A stretch of DNA of 12,879 nucleotides, from positions 1 through 12,879 of the forward strand of contig WRMX01000018.1 of the NCBI GenBank assembly GCA_009776905.1, in the 5' to 3' direction. Position numbers and translations under genes: made by a program. The stretch comes from Oscillospiraceae bacterium (GTDB lineage: Bacteria > Bacillota > Clostridia > Oscillospirales > Oscillospiraceae). Below the pieces are notes generated by a model. The model searched no databases. It was given only the letters and a program-made list of their open reading frames with translations, and was not told the DNA's origin. This document shows, piece by piece, positions 1 to 6,745 of this stretch (position 1 is its first letter; each line of letters begins with the position of its first letter).

Positions 1-125
1 TGCGTTGCGGGCGGTTGCGGGCGTTGCTGCGTCGCGGGCGGTTGCGGGCGTTGCTGCGTCGCGGGGGGCTGCGAGCGCTGCTGCGTCGCGGGGGGCTGCG
101 GACGTTGCTGCGTTGCGGGCGGTTG
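1..125 (-). repeat. 27-bp tandem repeat inside the Q/P-rich gene
   Basis: Four complete 27-bp units (99-125, 72-98, 45-71, 18-44) and a partial fifth (1-17) encode QPPATQQRP, with one unit ending in S rather than P. Units differ by a few bases, mainly synonymous. The array continues beyond the window, so total copy number is unknown. Because the unit length is a multiple of three, copy-number change would preserve the frame. Confidence 0.9.
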
Positions 126-377
126 CGATGTTGTGAGGAGGCTGAGTTGGTTGCCGGAAGCATCCTCTTGCAGAGTCTGCTTCTCTACTGCAGGAACGTC
201 ACCAATCGGCATTTCTGTTTCAATAGGAGTCGCCTCGGCGATTGGAGCATCATTGATAATCGGCGCATCAGCAACGCCCGAGCCTTTATGTGCAGGCTCG
301 GTTTCTTTGTTTTCTGCTTGAATCTTCTTGACTGCCTCATCAAGCCATTTCTTTATCTCATCGGAGTCGTAGGGCAA
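1..377 (-). CDS. Q/P-repeat protein, 5' part only (C-terminus beyond window)
   Basis: I do not recognise this protein. The reading frame runs off the left edge, so only about 125 residues are visible. A TTG start at 377-375 is chosen because GGGGAG (386-391) lies 8 nt upstream; an in-frame GTG at 386-384 overlaps that ribosome binding site and is less likely. The N-terminus is a short charged amphipathic stretch (YDSDEIKKWLDEAVKKIQ). An Ala/Pro/Glu-rich acidic stretch follows, and from about residue 85 come tandem copies of QPPATQQRP. No signal peptide or membrane segment is seen in the visible part. The repeats suggest a flexible linker joining the N-terminal helix to an unseen C-terminal domain. 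It lies about 320 bp downstream of the fau operon on the same strand, and no convincing promoter of its own was found. Coding sense is supported by an uninterrupted frame and by repeat variation falling mostly at third codon positions (CGT/CGC, CCC/CCG, GCA/GCG). Confidence 0.7.
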   Translation of the reverse strand, partial: MPYDSDEIKKWLDEAVKKIQAENKETEPAHKGSGVADAPIINDAPIAEATPIETEMPIGDVPAVEKQTLQEDASGNQLSLLTTSQPPATQQRPQPPATQQRSQPPATQQRPQPPATQQRPQPPAT

Positions 378-432
378 AATATTCACTCCCCAGCATAAAT
401 CCTGCACGCATTGGTCAGACGGAACGAATCAT

Positions 433-495
433 TTAGTACCTGACGGACGCACAACAATAATAAAAAACAAGTAGTTTATGTCCGTCAGGTGCTAA
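433..495. repeat. 16-bp inverted repeat with 31-nt A/T-rich loop
   Basis: The arms 433-448 and 480-495 are complementary over 16 positions with one G·T pair (core CTGACGGAC / GTCCGTCAG). The loop 449-479 is A/T-rich. Read on the minus strand the loop is T-rich, but there is no T-run after the stem, so it is not a standard intrinsic terminator. It lies upstream of the minus-strand Q/P-repeat gene. It could be a regulatory hairpin or the end of a small palindromic repeat element. Confidence 0.6.
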
Positions 496-576
496 CGCCG
501 CGCGAAGCGCGGTGCGACGGTGCGTAGGCTAAAATTCGTAGGCGGAATTCACTTCCGCCGTAGAACGAATTTAGCC
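496..576. repeat. Two consecutive hairpins in the 378-695 intergenic region
   Basis: The first hairpin (496-514) is built on CCGCGC-GAA-GCGCGG, extended by a G·T and a C-G pair. The second (527-576) has an inner stem GGCGGAA/TTCCGCC (541-547 / 553-559) with a 5-nt loop, and an outer stem 527-539 / 565-576 with one bulged A and a short asymmetric internal loop. No open reading frame of note covers this stretch. It is probably part of an interspersed palindromic element; function is unknown. Confidence 0.55.
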
Positions 577-577
577 G

Positions 578-665
578 TAGCGCGCGGCGTCTGGGTTGTG
601 GGGTGGAACCCCACGTTAGTGCCTTAGCGCGCGGCGTCCGGGTTGTGGGGCGGAGCCTCACGTTA
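578..665. repeat. 41-bp direct repeat pair, each with an internal hairpin
   Basis: The copies at 578-618 and 625-665 match at 37 of 41 positions and are separated by 6 bp. Each contains a 7-bp stem around a GGA loop (598-614 and 645-661). The closing T-A pair of copy 1 is C-G in copy 2, which is a compensatory change, and one G-C becomes G·T. Only two copies are present and the spacer is too short for a CRISPR array. This fits a duplicated palindromic intergenic element. Confidence 0.75.
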
Positions 666-695
666 TGTCTTCTACATGATAAAGTAGAAATGTAA

Positions 696-1247
696 CTAAA
701 TCGTATCAGCCTCCGTTACCACATAATTCACTGCAATATCATGCTGCTCTCTCGGCAAAGCCTCAGCGATCAAACGCCCACGCGCGAGGCCAATGGTGAT
801 CGCATGCGCATTTTGTAAATATCTGTCATAATATCCGCCGCCATATCCAAGTCGGTATCTTTCCCGGTCATATGTTAAAGCAGGCACGATGATCAAATCC
901 AACGAGTCTTGTTCAACTAGCGCTGACGTATCAGGAGGCGCGGGTATCCCGAGCATGGCAGGCCGAAGCTCATCGAGGCTTGATACAGCGCGCGCTTGCA
1001 TGATCCCACCGCGATAACTAAGCGGAAATGCGACAGCCTTTCCCGACAAAAGCGCTGCAGTTGCGATTTCGTGCGTCAACGGTTCCCTTTCGACGCTATA
1101 ATATAATAGTAGGTTCCGAGCTGCTTTAAATACATCCATTGACAACACGCGCTGCGTGATTCCTTTGTCTGAATCATCGATGTACTCTTTCGGCAAAGCG
1201 TTGATTTTATCTTTCAATTTAACGCGTAATTCATCTTTTATTGACAT
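696..1247 (-). CDS. fau: 5-formyltetrahydrofolate cyclo-ligase (5,10-methenyl-THF synthetase)
   Basis: This enzyme uses ATP to convert 5-formyltetrahydrofolate to 5,10-methenyltetrahydrofolate, returning the storage folate to one-carbon metabolism in the cytoplasm. The family signature is clear: VPALTYDRERYRLGYGGGYYD at residues 121-141, giving the glycine-rich substrate/ATP loop, and a C-terminal HD...VVTEAD (residues 169-181). Its 183 residues match the usual 180-200. ATG at 1247 is chosen because GAGGA of the tmk 3' end sits 7 nt upstream; another ATG six bases earlier is too close to that site. Only 2 bp separate it from the tmk stop, so it is the last gene of the xpaC-wecG-tmk-fau run and is probably translationally coupled. 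A short 6-bp hairpin lies just past the stop (670-689) but lacks a T-run. Confidence 0.95.
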   Translation of the reverse strand: MSIKDELRVKLKDKINALPKEYIDDSDKGITQRVLSMDVFKAARNLLLYYSVEREPLTHEIATAALLSGKAVAFPLSYRGGIMQARAVSSLDELRPAMLGIPAPPDTSALVEQDSLDLIIVPALTYDRERYRLGYGGGYYDRYLQNAHAITIGLARGRLIAEALPREQHDIAVNYVVTEADTI

Positions 1248-1249
1248 TA

Positions 1250-1933
1250 TCATGTCCTCATAATGGGAAAATCGAAGCAACCAATGGTCGCGGAGTAGAT
1301 TTCGTCGTGAATGTCGTTCACCGTACGCTCCTGCTCGCCAATATAGCATTGGACCTTTCGCCAGCCGAAATATTCAGCAGCTTGCTCTCCACATTGAGCG
1401 CAGTGTTCCAAGTATGAAATATCGTTTTCGTGGATGTCGCTGCGTGCTCCTGCGTTTGACTGGCGTTGTTTAATCCTGCGTATTGCAGTTTTCACATCGA
1501 TATCCATGAATAACACGACATCAGGGGCCGGCAAACGCATTAAGTCGAATTCATATTCATACAACCACTTAAAAAAGCTTGCTCGCTGCTCATATGGGAG
1601 CTTTGAACCTTGGTGTATGGCATTGCTCGTTGTATACCTGTCAGTCAGGATCAACCCTCCGTTATTATAGTAGTCGCCCCAATCCTGTTTATATGATGCA
1701 AATCTGTCGACAGCGAAAAACGACGAAGCAGCATATGCATTGACCGCGTCCGGGTCGTTTCCGAAGTCCCCCTCTAAGTACATGTTAATCAGCGCAGCCG
1801 AAGGATTGTCATATCTTGGAAACCTGACGCGGAGGAAGTCTCGGCTTTCACGCGACAACGCAGCGCACAACAACTCGAACTGCGTCGATTTTCCGCTTCC
1901 GTCAATACCCTCAAACACAATCAATTTGCCCAT
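1250..1933 (-). CDS. tmk: Thymidylate kinase (dTMP kinase)
   Basis: It phosphorylates dTMP to dTDP with ATP, an essential step in dTTP synthesis. The P-loop is FEGIDGSGKST (residues 7-17); VRFPRYDNPSAALINMYLEG (36-55) fits the dTMP-binding stretch; TDRYTTSNAIHQG (97-109) is the DR(Y) motif; and RIKQRQ (153-158) begins the LID region. At 227 residues it is slightly longer than the typical 205-215, as in clostridial versions. The start at ATG 1933 is supported by GGAG 6 nt upstream and by the P-loop sitting right after the N-terminus; upstream in-frame codons lie inside wecG. It overlaps the 3' end of the glycosyltransferase gene by 13 bp and ends 2 bp before fau, so it is an operon member. Confidence 0.95.
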   Translation of the reverse strand: MGKLIVFEGIDGSGKSTQFELLCAALSRESRDFLRVRFPRYDNPSAALINMYLEGDFGNDPDAVNAYAASSFFAVDRFASYKQDWGDYYNNGGLILTDRYTTSNAIHQGSKLPYEQRASFFKWLYEYEFDLMRLPAPDVVLFMDIDVKTAIRRIKQRQSNAGARSDIHENDISYLEHCAQCGEQAAEYFGWRKVQCYIGEQERTVNDIHDEIYSATIGCFDFPIMRT

Positions 1934-2808
1934 AATCGTCTCCATATTACTACGAAAATAAATAATGGCAGCTTTATCATCCGTGTGATGCGGCGTGGTT
2001 CGCGAACTAATCTGTATAACCACTCCAGTCCGAGCTTTTGAAATAGCTTCGGAGCACGCTTTACCCTCCCTGCGAAAACATCAAGCGCACCGCCAAGCCC
2101 GACACATATTTTGACATCTGTGTGGCTGAGGTTATCAGCCATCCAGAGTTCCTGTTTCGGGGCGCCGAGGCATACTAACAACAAATCCGGATGCGCGGAG
2201 TTGATGCGAGCGGCCACCGTGTCAGAATTTGTGATATATCCATCCGCAGTGCCTGCAATCACAAGACCAGGGTGTTTTTGCATGAGTTTTTCTCCTGCGT
2301 CTTCGGCAACTCCGGGCTTCGCTCCGAATAGAAAGACACTCTTGCCGGTCAGCGCCATTTTTTCCAGAAGCGCGGAGACAAAATCAATGCCCGGCACCCT
2401 GCCTTTGCTAAGCGAAGTACCGAGAATGCGCGCGCCAATCGTAATACCGACTCCATCAGGGAGGACGAGTCCCGCTCTGTTTAGCGTATTGCGCAGATTT
2501 TCGTCGCGTCTGGCCAGCCAGACAATCTCCGGATTCGGAGTCACGATGTATGTTTTTTCATATTTTATCTCGCTGTCGAAAGCTTTGACGTCGTAGTCGT
2601 CTGATGGCCGGGAGTTTTCAGAGGCACTGCGATAGATCATATTATTGGCGTTCTCGTTTGGCAAGCTTGCGTTCTCAGATGTGTCGTTTCCGGACGATTC
2701 GATAATTGCCATTGCTCTTTCGACGGCTTCATCTATGCTAATGTTGTTAAAGCCAACGCCTAATACATCGACCTTTTCCTTAGGCTCATTATTTTTTGCA
2801 TGCCGCAT
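1921..2808 (-). CDS. WecG/TagA/CpsF-family glycosyltransferase
   Basis: The family (GT26) transfers N-acetylmannosamine or a related sugar from UDP-sugar to a lipid-linked GlcNAc at the inner membrane face, for wall teichoic acid or other surface glycopolymer synthesis. Seen here are TPNPEIVWLARRDENL (residues 90-105), LPDGVGITIGARILG (116-130) with the catalytic-type Asp118, RVPGID (137-142), FLFGAKPGVAE (159-169), LGAPKQELWM, VGLGGALDVFAGRVKRAP and a C-terminal basic, aromatic segment ending in a hydrophobic helix. Length is 295, against a usual 240-250. The excess is a Ser/Asn/Glu-rich insertion at about residues 39-83, between the first helix and the TPNPE strand. The start at 2808 lies 3 bp after the XpaC-like stop; AAGG is about 10 nt upstream. 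The exact sugar and polymer cannot be told. tagA would be the symbol if the product is teichoic acid. Confidence 0.92.
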   Translation of the reverse strand: MRHAKNNEPKEKVDVLGVGFNNISIDEAVERAMAIIESSGNDTSENASLPNENANNMIYRSASENSRPSDDYDVKAFDSEIKYEKTYIVTPNPEIVWLARRDENLRNTLNRAGLVLPDGVGITIGARILGTSLSKGRVPGIDFVSALLEKMALTGKSVFLFGAKPGVAEDAGEKLMQKHPGLVIAGTADGYITNSDTVAARINSAHPDLLLVCLGAPKQELWMADNLSHTDVKICVGLGGALDVFAGRVKRAPKLFQKLGLEWLYRLVREPRRITRMIKLPLFIFVVIWRRLWAN

Positions 2809-2811
2809 AAC

Positions 2812-4656
2812 TCATACGCCTTCCATTGACTTCAGCTCCGGCTCAGGTTCTGCGGCTATAGCCATCGCCGCGCTGCTGCCCATGCTTGAACCCGCCGCGC
2901 CGGAAGCCGCCATCACAGGCCTGTCTCCCGTCAGCCCATCTTGTTGCATTAAACTCTCCAGCACATTGATATCGGAAGCGATATCGATGGCATCCGAAGA
3001 AAAGAGCTGGTCGAGCTGCTGCTCAAATCCGGATGCAAGCGTGTCAAGAATGCGGCCAATGCTGTCTTTTGTAGTGGTAATGTTTTCGCCTTTGATCCCT
3101 TGTTTTTCCAAAGTTGCATATGAACGGAGCAATTTCTGCGTTGTTGGCAAATAGTAAGTCATAAACCTGCGTATCTGCGGCAGTTTTTCAGGACTATCCT
3201 CGACCGCGCGGAATATCTTGCCGGTCAGTTCCTCTATTTTGTCGACCTTTTCGGAAATTACGACATCAGCAATGGAATTGTTGATTTCTCTAAGCTCAAG
3301 CATAATCGCCATATATTGGTTCTGCGGCTGCCCATCGTTGCTCGCAACAGATGCGCCTCCCGAAGACGATGCGGATTGCGTCCCGGGCGTGGCCGCATTG
3401 CTCACTGAATCCCATATTCCTCCCATGGAATTTGCGACTTCTTCAGCGCCTGCAGCTGTGAGGATGAGATAATTTCTTTTGCTGTCAATATACGCATCCC
3501 AGCCAAGGTAGCCATCATTGATCATCGCTTGAAGATCCCGTTTCGCAACTCTCTCCGACCGGCCTGTGGCTCTTGCGATGTCTCCAATAGCGACAGCATC
3601 GTATCCGGAAACGAACTGATAATACCTTTTATATCTGGCCAATCGCCGCACGCCCACTGTCCGTGCGAACAGCGTGACAAGCCCTCCAAAGAAATAAAAC
3701 ACGCCAAGGAGGAAATCCGGCCAACGGTTGAGGTTATTGATCCATATGTCACGTGATGCTCCTGCAATCGTATTCGCGCCGAGAATTATCAACGCGGTTG
3801 ATATAATAAGGAGAATGAACGAGATCGCTCTTCCGGATTTCTTGTCCAGGACCGAGCGCGTTTTCTTTGTCTTTGTTTGTGCGGAAGTTGCTGACCATGC
3901 TGCGTTTGAGTGAGAAGATTGCGTATATGCATTGTTTCTGCGATCGGCGGTCGAATAAGCTTGCTTTGTCTGTTGTTGCGTCTGCTGCGTCTGTTGCATC
4001 TGCTGGGTCTGCGCCTGCTGCGTCTGCTGGGTCTGTTGCGTCTGCGCATTCGGGTCGCGGTAACTACTGACAGAACTCCATCCTTCGGGCGTTTCTTCCT
4101 GATGCGCCTTCCGATGCAACTGTGATTGCTGTTCCTCTTCGTCCCGTTGATGTGATTGCTTTTGCTCCTGCGAAGGTTGCTGTTGCTTTTGCTCCTGTTG
4201 CGATTGCTGTTGTTGCCGTGGCGATTTATTTTGCGAAAACTCGCGCGAAAAATCGCTATAAATCTCATTAATGGACTGCCTTACTGCTTGTCCGGCTTCG
4301 CGGGCAGACTTTGCAATCTCTGCAGCGACTTCACGTGCGGCAGCCTCCGCGCTTCGCGCAGCTTCCTTGTACTTGGCCTCGGCATTTTTCGTGTTGTTCT
4401 TATTTTTGCTGCCAGAATTTCGTACAGACCATGGAGCATCACGACTGCCCCACTCACCTGTCCAACTGTCCGACCATTCCTCTGCGCTTTGGTTTTCATT
4501 TGCTGATGTCTTGTTTTTGCCGATGACATTCAGCTTTTTAAGCAGCATGATAAGACCAACAGGCCAAAAAGCTATTGTCAGGATAAATGTGATGATCCAT
4601 GACATGATTTCGCCTGTCCCGTCAAAATCGGGCGAATTTTTTTTGTTATTCTCCAT
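2812..4656 (-). CDS. XpaC-family membrane protein with Gln-rich linker
   Basis: This is a 614-residue multi-part protein. One hydrophobic segment lies near residues 18-39. A long low-complexity region follows: an Ala/Glu-rich helix, then two Gln-rich tracts at about 144-184 and 203-235. Two more membrane segments lie at about 276-298 and 311-335. Next is a winged-helix-like stretch (YDAVAIGDIARATGRSERVA... to about 405), and a C-terminal XpaC-type domain from about 445 with the recognisable IRRFMTYYLPTTQKLLRSY. XpaC proteins were named for hydrolysis of a phosphatase indicator dye; their biochemical role is unclear. ATG 4656 is preferred because AGGTG lies 6 nt upstream; a GTG at 4665 would add three residues. 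It heads the operon with wecG, tmk and fau. The XpaC call is confident; the winged helix is tentative. Confidence 0.85.
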   Translation of the reverse strand: MENNKKNSPDFDGTGEIMSWIITFILTIAFWPVGLIMLLKKLNVIGKNKTSANENQSAEEWSDSWTGEWGSRDAPWSVRNSGSKNKNNTKNAEAKYKEAARSAEAAAREVAAEIAKSAREAGQAVRQSINEIYSDFSREFSQNKSPRQQQQSQQEQKQQQPSQEQKQSHQRDEEEQQSQLHRKAHQEETPEGWSSVSSYRDPNAQTQQTQQTQQAQTQQMQQTQQTQQQTKQAYSTADRRNNAYTQSSHSNAAWSATSAQTKTKKTRSVLDKKSGRAISFILLIISTALIILGANTIAGASRDIWINNLNRWPDFLLGVFYFFGGLVTLFARTVGVRRLARYKRYYQFVSGYDAVAIGDIARATGRSERVAKRDLQAMINDGYLGWDAYIDSKRNYLILTAAGAEEVANSMGGIWDSVSNAATPGTQSASSSGGASVASNDGQPQNQYMAIMLELREINNSIADVVISEKVDKIEELTGKIFRAVEDSPEKLPQIRRFMTYYLPTTQKLLRSYATLEKQGIKGENITTTKDSIGRILDTLASGFEQQLDQLFSSDAIDIASDINVLESLMQQDGLTGDRPVMAASGAAGSSMGSSAAMAIAAEPEPELKSMEGV

Positions 4657-4689
4657 GTATGACACCTAACTGCTACATATATATTGTGC

Positions 4690-4718
4690 AGTATATCAGA
4701 ATCGCCGGAAATATGGAA
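4690..4718 (-). promoter_or_regulatory. Putative extended -10 promoter for the xpaC-wecG-tmk-fau run
   Basis: On the minus strand, TGATATACT (4690-4698) is an extended -10 element with a 5/6 TATAAT match. The -35 position 17 bp upstream (4713-4718, TTCCAT) is poor, as is common with extended -10 promoters. The predicted start near 4682 leaves a leader of about 26 nt to ATG 4656. Confidence 0.5.
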
Positions 4719-4730
4719 GCAAAAATAAAA

Positions 4731-4804
4731 GGTATTTACCACGGGGCAAGCCTCGGATCCGCCGCCTTGCGGCGTCTTCCGCAGCAAGTTGCGGGGTAAA
4801 TACC
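4731..4804. repeat. Palindromic element bounded by GGTATTTACC / GGTAAATACC
   Basis: Perfect 10-bp terminal inverted repeats (4731-4740 and 4795-4804) enclose a GC-rich core with a central 6-bp hairpin CGCCGC-CTT-GCGGCG (4760-4774). Sequence just inside the ends is partly complementary too. The high GC contrasts with the AT-rich flanks. It looks like a small interspersed palindromic element or an RNA hairpin; it has no coding capacity. Confidence 0.65.
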
Positions 4805-5229
4805 CATTGATGTCATCACTCACTCTGTCATGCCACGCAAGCGTAGCGCGGCTCTCGCTGCGTTCGACAAATAATTTTTCAATTGTGTCACAATATGCTA
4901 CTTATTGCATCACCCTCGGATACGGTTGTGACAAAAATGGTGAAAAAAGCACGGTCGGAAGACGATCCGAGCATGCTAGACGGCTGCGTCCGGAAAATGT
5001 ACTATCCGAAAACACCAGCATTCGCAACGTATACAGGCATTTCGCCAATAATCAAGCTCAATGAACGCCACTCAATTGAAAATAAAATATAAACAGTCAC
5101 AAATGAATATTTGTTTGTGTAAAAGATTGATAAATGTAACACTCGTGTGACTATTGAGGCGTATACTGCGATTATTCCAAACAAACAAGGCAAATATATT
5201 GAACTTCAAATAATGAGGAGATGTCAAAA
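4805..5229. other. Gene-free upstream region of the LPQTG protein
   Basis: No convincing gene is present; small frames here lack ribosome binding sites and family features. Visible items are a 7-bp hairpin with one G·T pair (4842-4848 / 4856-4862), a perfect palindrome ATTGTG-T-CACAAT (4882-4894), and ACAAAT-GAAT-ATTTGT near 5102-5117. A possible but weak promoter starts with TTGATA (5127-5132). The strong ribosome binding site GAGGAG of the next gene is at 5215-5220. Confidence 0.45.
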
Positions 5230-6453
5230 ATGAAAAACACAAAGAAAGCGCTCATATTCGTAATGGTGATAGCCCTCGCGTTTACATTGGCAATTCCAAG
5301 CCTTGCAGCAGCAACTCGGCAAGAGGGAGTTAATTCCGGTAGCAGTTTGGGAACCGGCGAACTCACGTATGTTGTTTTTAAAGACGGAGAGAACAGCAAA
5401 GTCGCTATTTGGCTTCCTGAGTCAAGAAGAGGCGAGAACGAAGATCAGCTCAGAGAATGGTTCTACACAAATGTATTAGTTAAGAATGTCAGCGGCGGTT
5501 GGGTCAGCAATGTGAAGGATATCACTTTCTTCTACGGTGATGATGAGATTGCGTTCAGCAATAATGGAAACACATACCGACTGGATTCAGGAAATACTGT
5601 GTACAAGTCTGACGGAAAATCCATAAGCAATATTATATGGAGCTTTGACGAGGAACCTCCATATTGTGGCGACGACAACGACGATGACGACAACCCTGCC
5701 AACGACGATGATCCCGCCAACGGCGATGACCCCGCTGATGACGACAACGACGACGGCGACGGCGATGACCCCGCTGATGATAACGGTGGCCGCGATCATG
5801 ACAGGCATTCCGGCAACAGACATGGCGGTGGCAGGATTCATAATGGTAAAGACAATGGCGACCCCATTGACAATGATGACCCCACCGACGACGGCGACCC
5901 CATCGACAATAACGACCCCGCCGATGACGGCGACCCCGATGACAAGGACGACCCCGATGACAAGGGCGATCCCGATGATAAGGACGATCCCGATGATAAC
6001 GGCAATCCCGATGACAGCGGCGATCCTGATGACAACGGCGACCCCGATGATGTCAAAGAAGAAGAGACCGGCAAAGAAGAAACCATCGTCAACAACGGCA
6101 ACAACAATGGCGGATATATTAGCAACGTCCAGCCAATCACACCCATCACACAGCCTGTACTCGAAGTAGTGGAAGACGAAGAACTCGATATCGTCCTCGA
6201 AGACACCCCGCTTGCTGATTTTGACTACGTAGAGTTTGTGCTTGATGTGCCGCTAGCTGACTTACCGCCGGAAGCCGTGTTAGGCGCTGTAGATGAAGCT
6301 GAAGAAGAAATTCTCGATCCTGACGTACCCCTCGGCGAACTCCCGCAAACCGGCACCTCCTCAATCTACTCTGCACTCTTCGCGATGAGCGCGCTGCTGA
6401 CAGGAGCAGGGGTAGCGCTGAAAGCAGTCAACGTAAAGAAGAATGAAAATTGA
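5230..6453 (+). CDS. LPQTG cell-wall-anchored Asp-rich surface protein
   Basis: This is a secreted protein covalently attached to peptidoglycan by a sortase. Residues 1 to about 28 form a signal peptide (MKNTKKALIFVMVIALAFTL, then Ala-rich cleavage region). A globular segment of unknown family spans about 30-145. An extremely Asp-rich stretch runs from 147 to about 275, including eleven six-residue repeats. An Asn/Gly linker and an acidic segment with the clostridial-type VPLGE precede LPQTG at residues 371-375, followed by a hydrophobic helix and a basic tail (KAVNVKKNEN). Length is 407 residues. The ATG at 5230 is chosen over 5221 because GAGGAG is 9 nt upstream, whereas it abuts the earlier ATG. 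The sortase gene about 290 bp downstream is its likely processing enzyme. The acidic repeats may bind calcium or act as a spacer; no adhesin domain was recognised. Confidence 0.9.
   Translation: MKNTKKALIFVMVIALAFTLAIPSLAAATRQEGVNSGSSLGTGELTYVVFKDGENSKVAIWLPESRRGENEDQLREWFYTNVLVKNVSGGWVSNVKDITFFYGDDEIAFSNNGNTYRLDSGNTVYKSDGKSISNIIWSFDEEPPYCGDDNDDDDNPANDDDPANGDDPADDDNDDGDGDDPADDNGGRDHDRHSGNRHGGGRIHNGKDNGDPIDNDDPTDDGDPIDNNDPADDGDPDDKDDPDDKGDPDDKDDPDDNGNPDDSGDPDDNGDPDDVKEEETGKEETIVNNGNNNGGYISNVQPITPITQPVLEVVEDEELDIVLEDTPLADFDYVEFVLDVPLADLPPEAVLGAVDEAEEEILDPDVPLGELPQTGTSSIYSALFAMSALLTGAGVALKAVNVKKNEN
5857..6054 (+). repeat. 18-bp tandem repeat encoding (G/D)DPxDx, eleven units
   Basis: Eleven consecutive six-codon units read from GDPIDN, DDPTDD and GDPIDN through DDPDDK and GDPDDK to GDPDDV. 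Each keeps Asp-Pro at positions 2-3 (unit 9 is GNPDDS). A less regular Asp-rich stretch (5668-5800) precedes it. The unit length preserves the frame on expansion or contraction. Confidence 0.9.
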
Positions 6454-6488
6454 TTTAACCATGATTCTTCATGTTCACTCCTCCTTAT

Positions 6489-6526
6489 AATCACGGACGC
6501 GCACGTTGCCAAGCGTGCGCGTCTGT
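6489..6526 (+). terminator. 15-bp hairpin after the LPQTG gene (no U-run)
   Basis: The arms 6489-6503 and 6512-6526 pair over 15 positions with one G·T pair, around an 8-nt loop. It begins 35 bp past the stop codon at 6453. It is strong enough to be a terminator or an mRNA-stabilising structure, but no T-run follows on either strand, so intrinsic termination is uncertain. The rest of 6454-6671 holds nothing recognisable. Confidence 0.5.
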
Positions 6527-6671
6527 GAAGGCAAAGAGCAATTCGGAGGCCATAGAATCGATATCTATCTATAACCGCTGAGATGGTCGTTTATAAATGT
6601 CTGCCGAGCGCGAGGGCGTGAACAGGAGTAGCAAATCATGTAAACTTTCAATAAACTATGAGCATGATACC

Positions 6672-6700
6672 TTGACATTATTACAATAACAATGAATAAT
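6672..6700 (+). promoter_or_regulatory. Near-consensus sigma-A promoter of the sortase gene
   Basis: TTGACA (6672-6677) is a perfect -35 box. After exactly 17 bp comes AATAAT (6695-6700), a 5/6 match to the -10. The predicted start near 6707 leaves a leader of about 40 nt before ATG 6746. It also rules out the upstream in-frame ATG at 6692 as the start. The sortase therefore has its own promoter, apart from its substrate. Confidence 0.8.
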
Positions 6701-6745
6701 AGACATATCTGCGCACCTGTGCGAATTGAAAGGACAGGCAATACT

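Noticed and set aside
15..398. Plus-strand Leu/Arg-rich reading frame over the tandem repeats
   Set aside because: It is the antisense of the Q/P-repeat gene; the minus strand has a good ribosome binding site and a plausible N-terminus, and the Arg/Leu composition is an artefact of the repeat.
578..665. CRISPR-like direct repeats
   Set aside because: Only two copies with a 6-bp spacer, and no cas genes in the window.
670..689. Intrinsic terminator after fau
   Set aside because: Only a 6-bp A/T-containing stem with an 8-nt loop and no T-run.
3789..4268. Arg/Ser/Asn-rich minus-strand frame inside the XpaC-like gene
   Set aside because: Frame shadow of the Gln-rich region; no ribosome binding site or family features.
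4789..5092. Small plus-strand frames before the LPQTG gene
   Set aside because: They overlap the palindromic element, have no ribosome binding site and show no recognisable protein features.
5532..6206. Ser/Gly- or Val-rich minus-strand and Thr/Met-rich plus-strand frames over the Asp-rich repeats
   Set aside because: Produced by the 18-bp coding repeat read in other frames; composition is artefactual.
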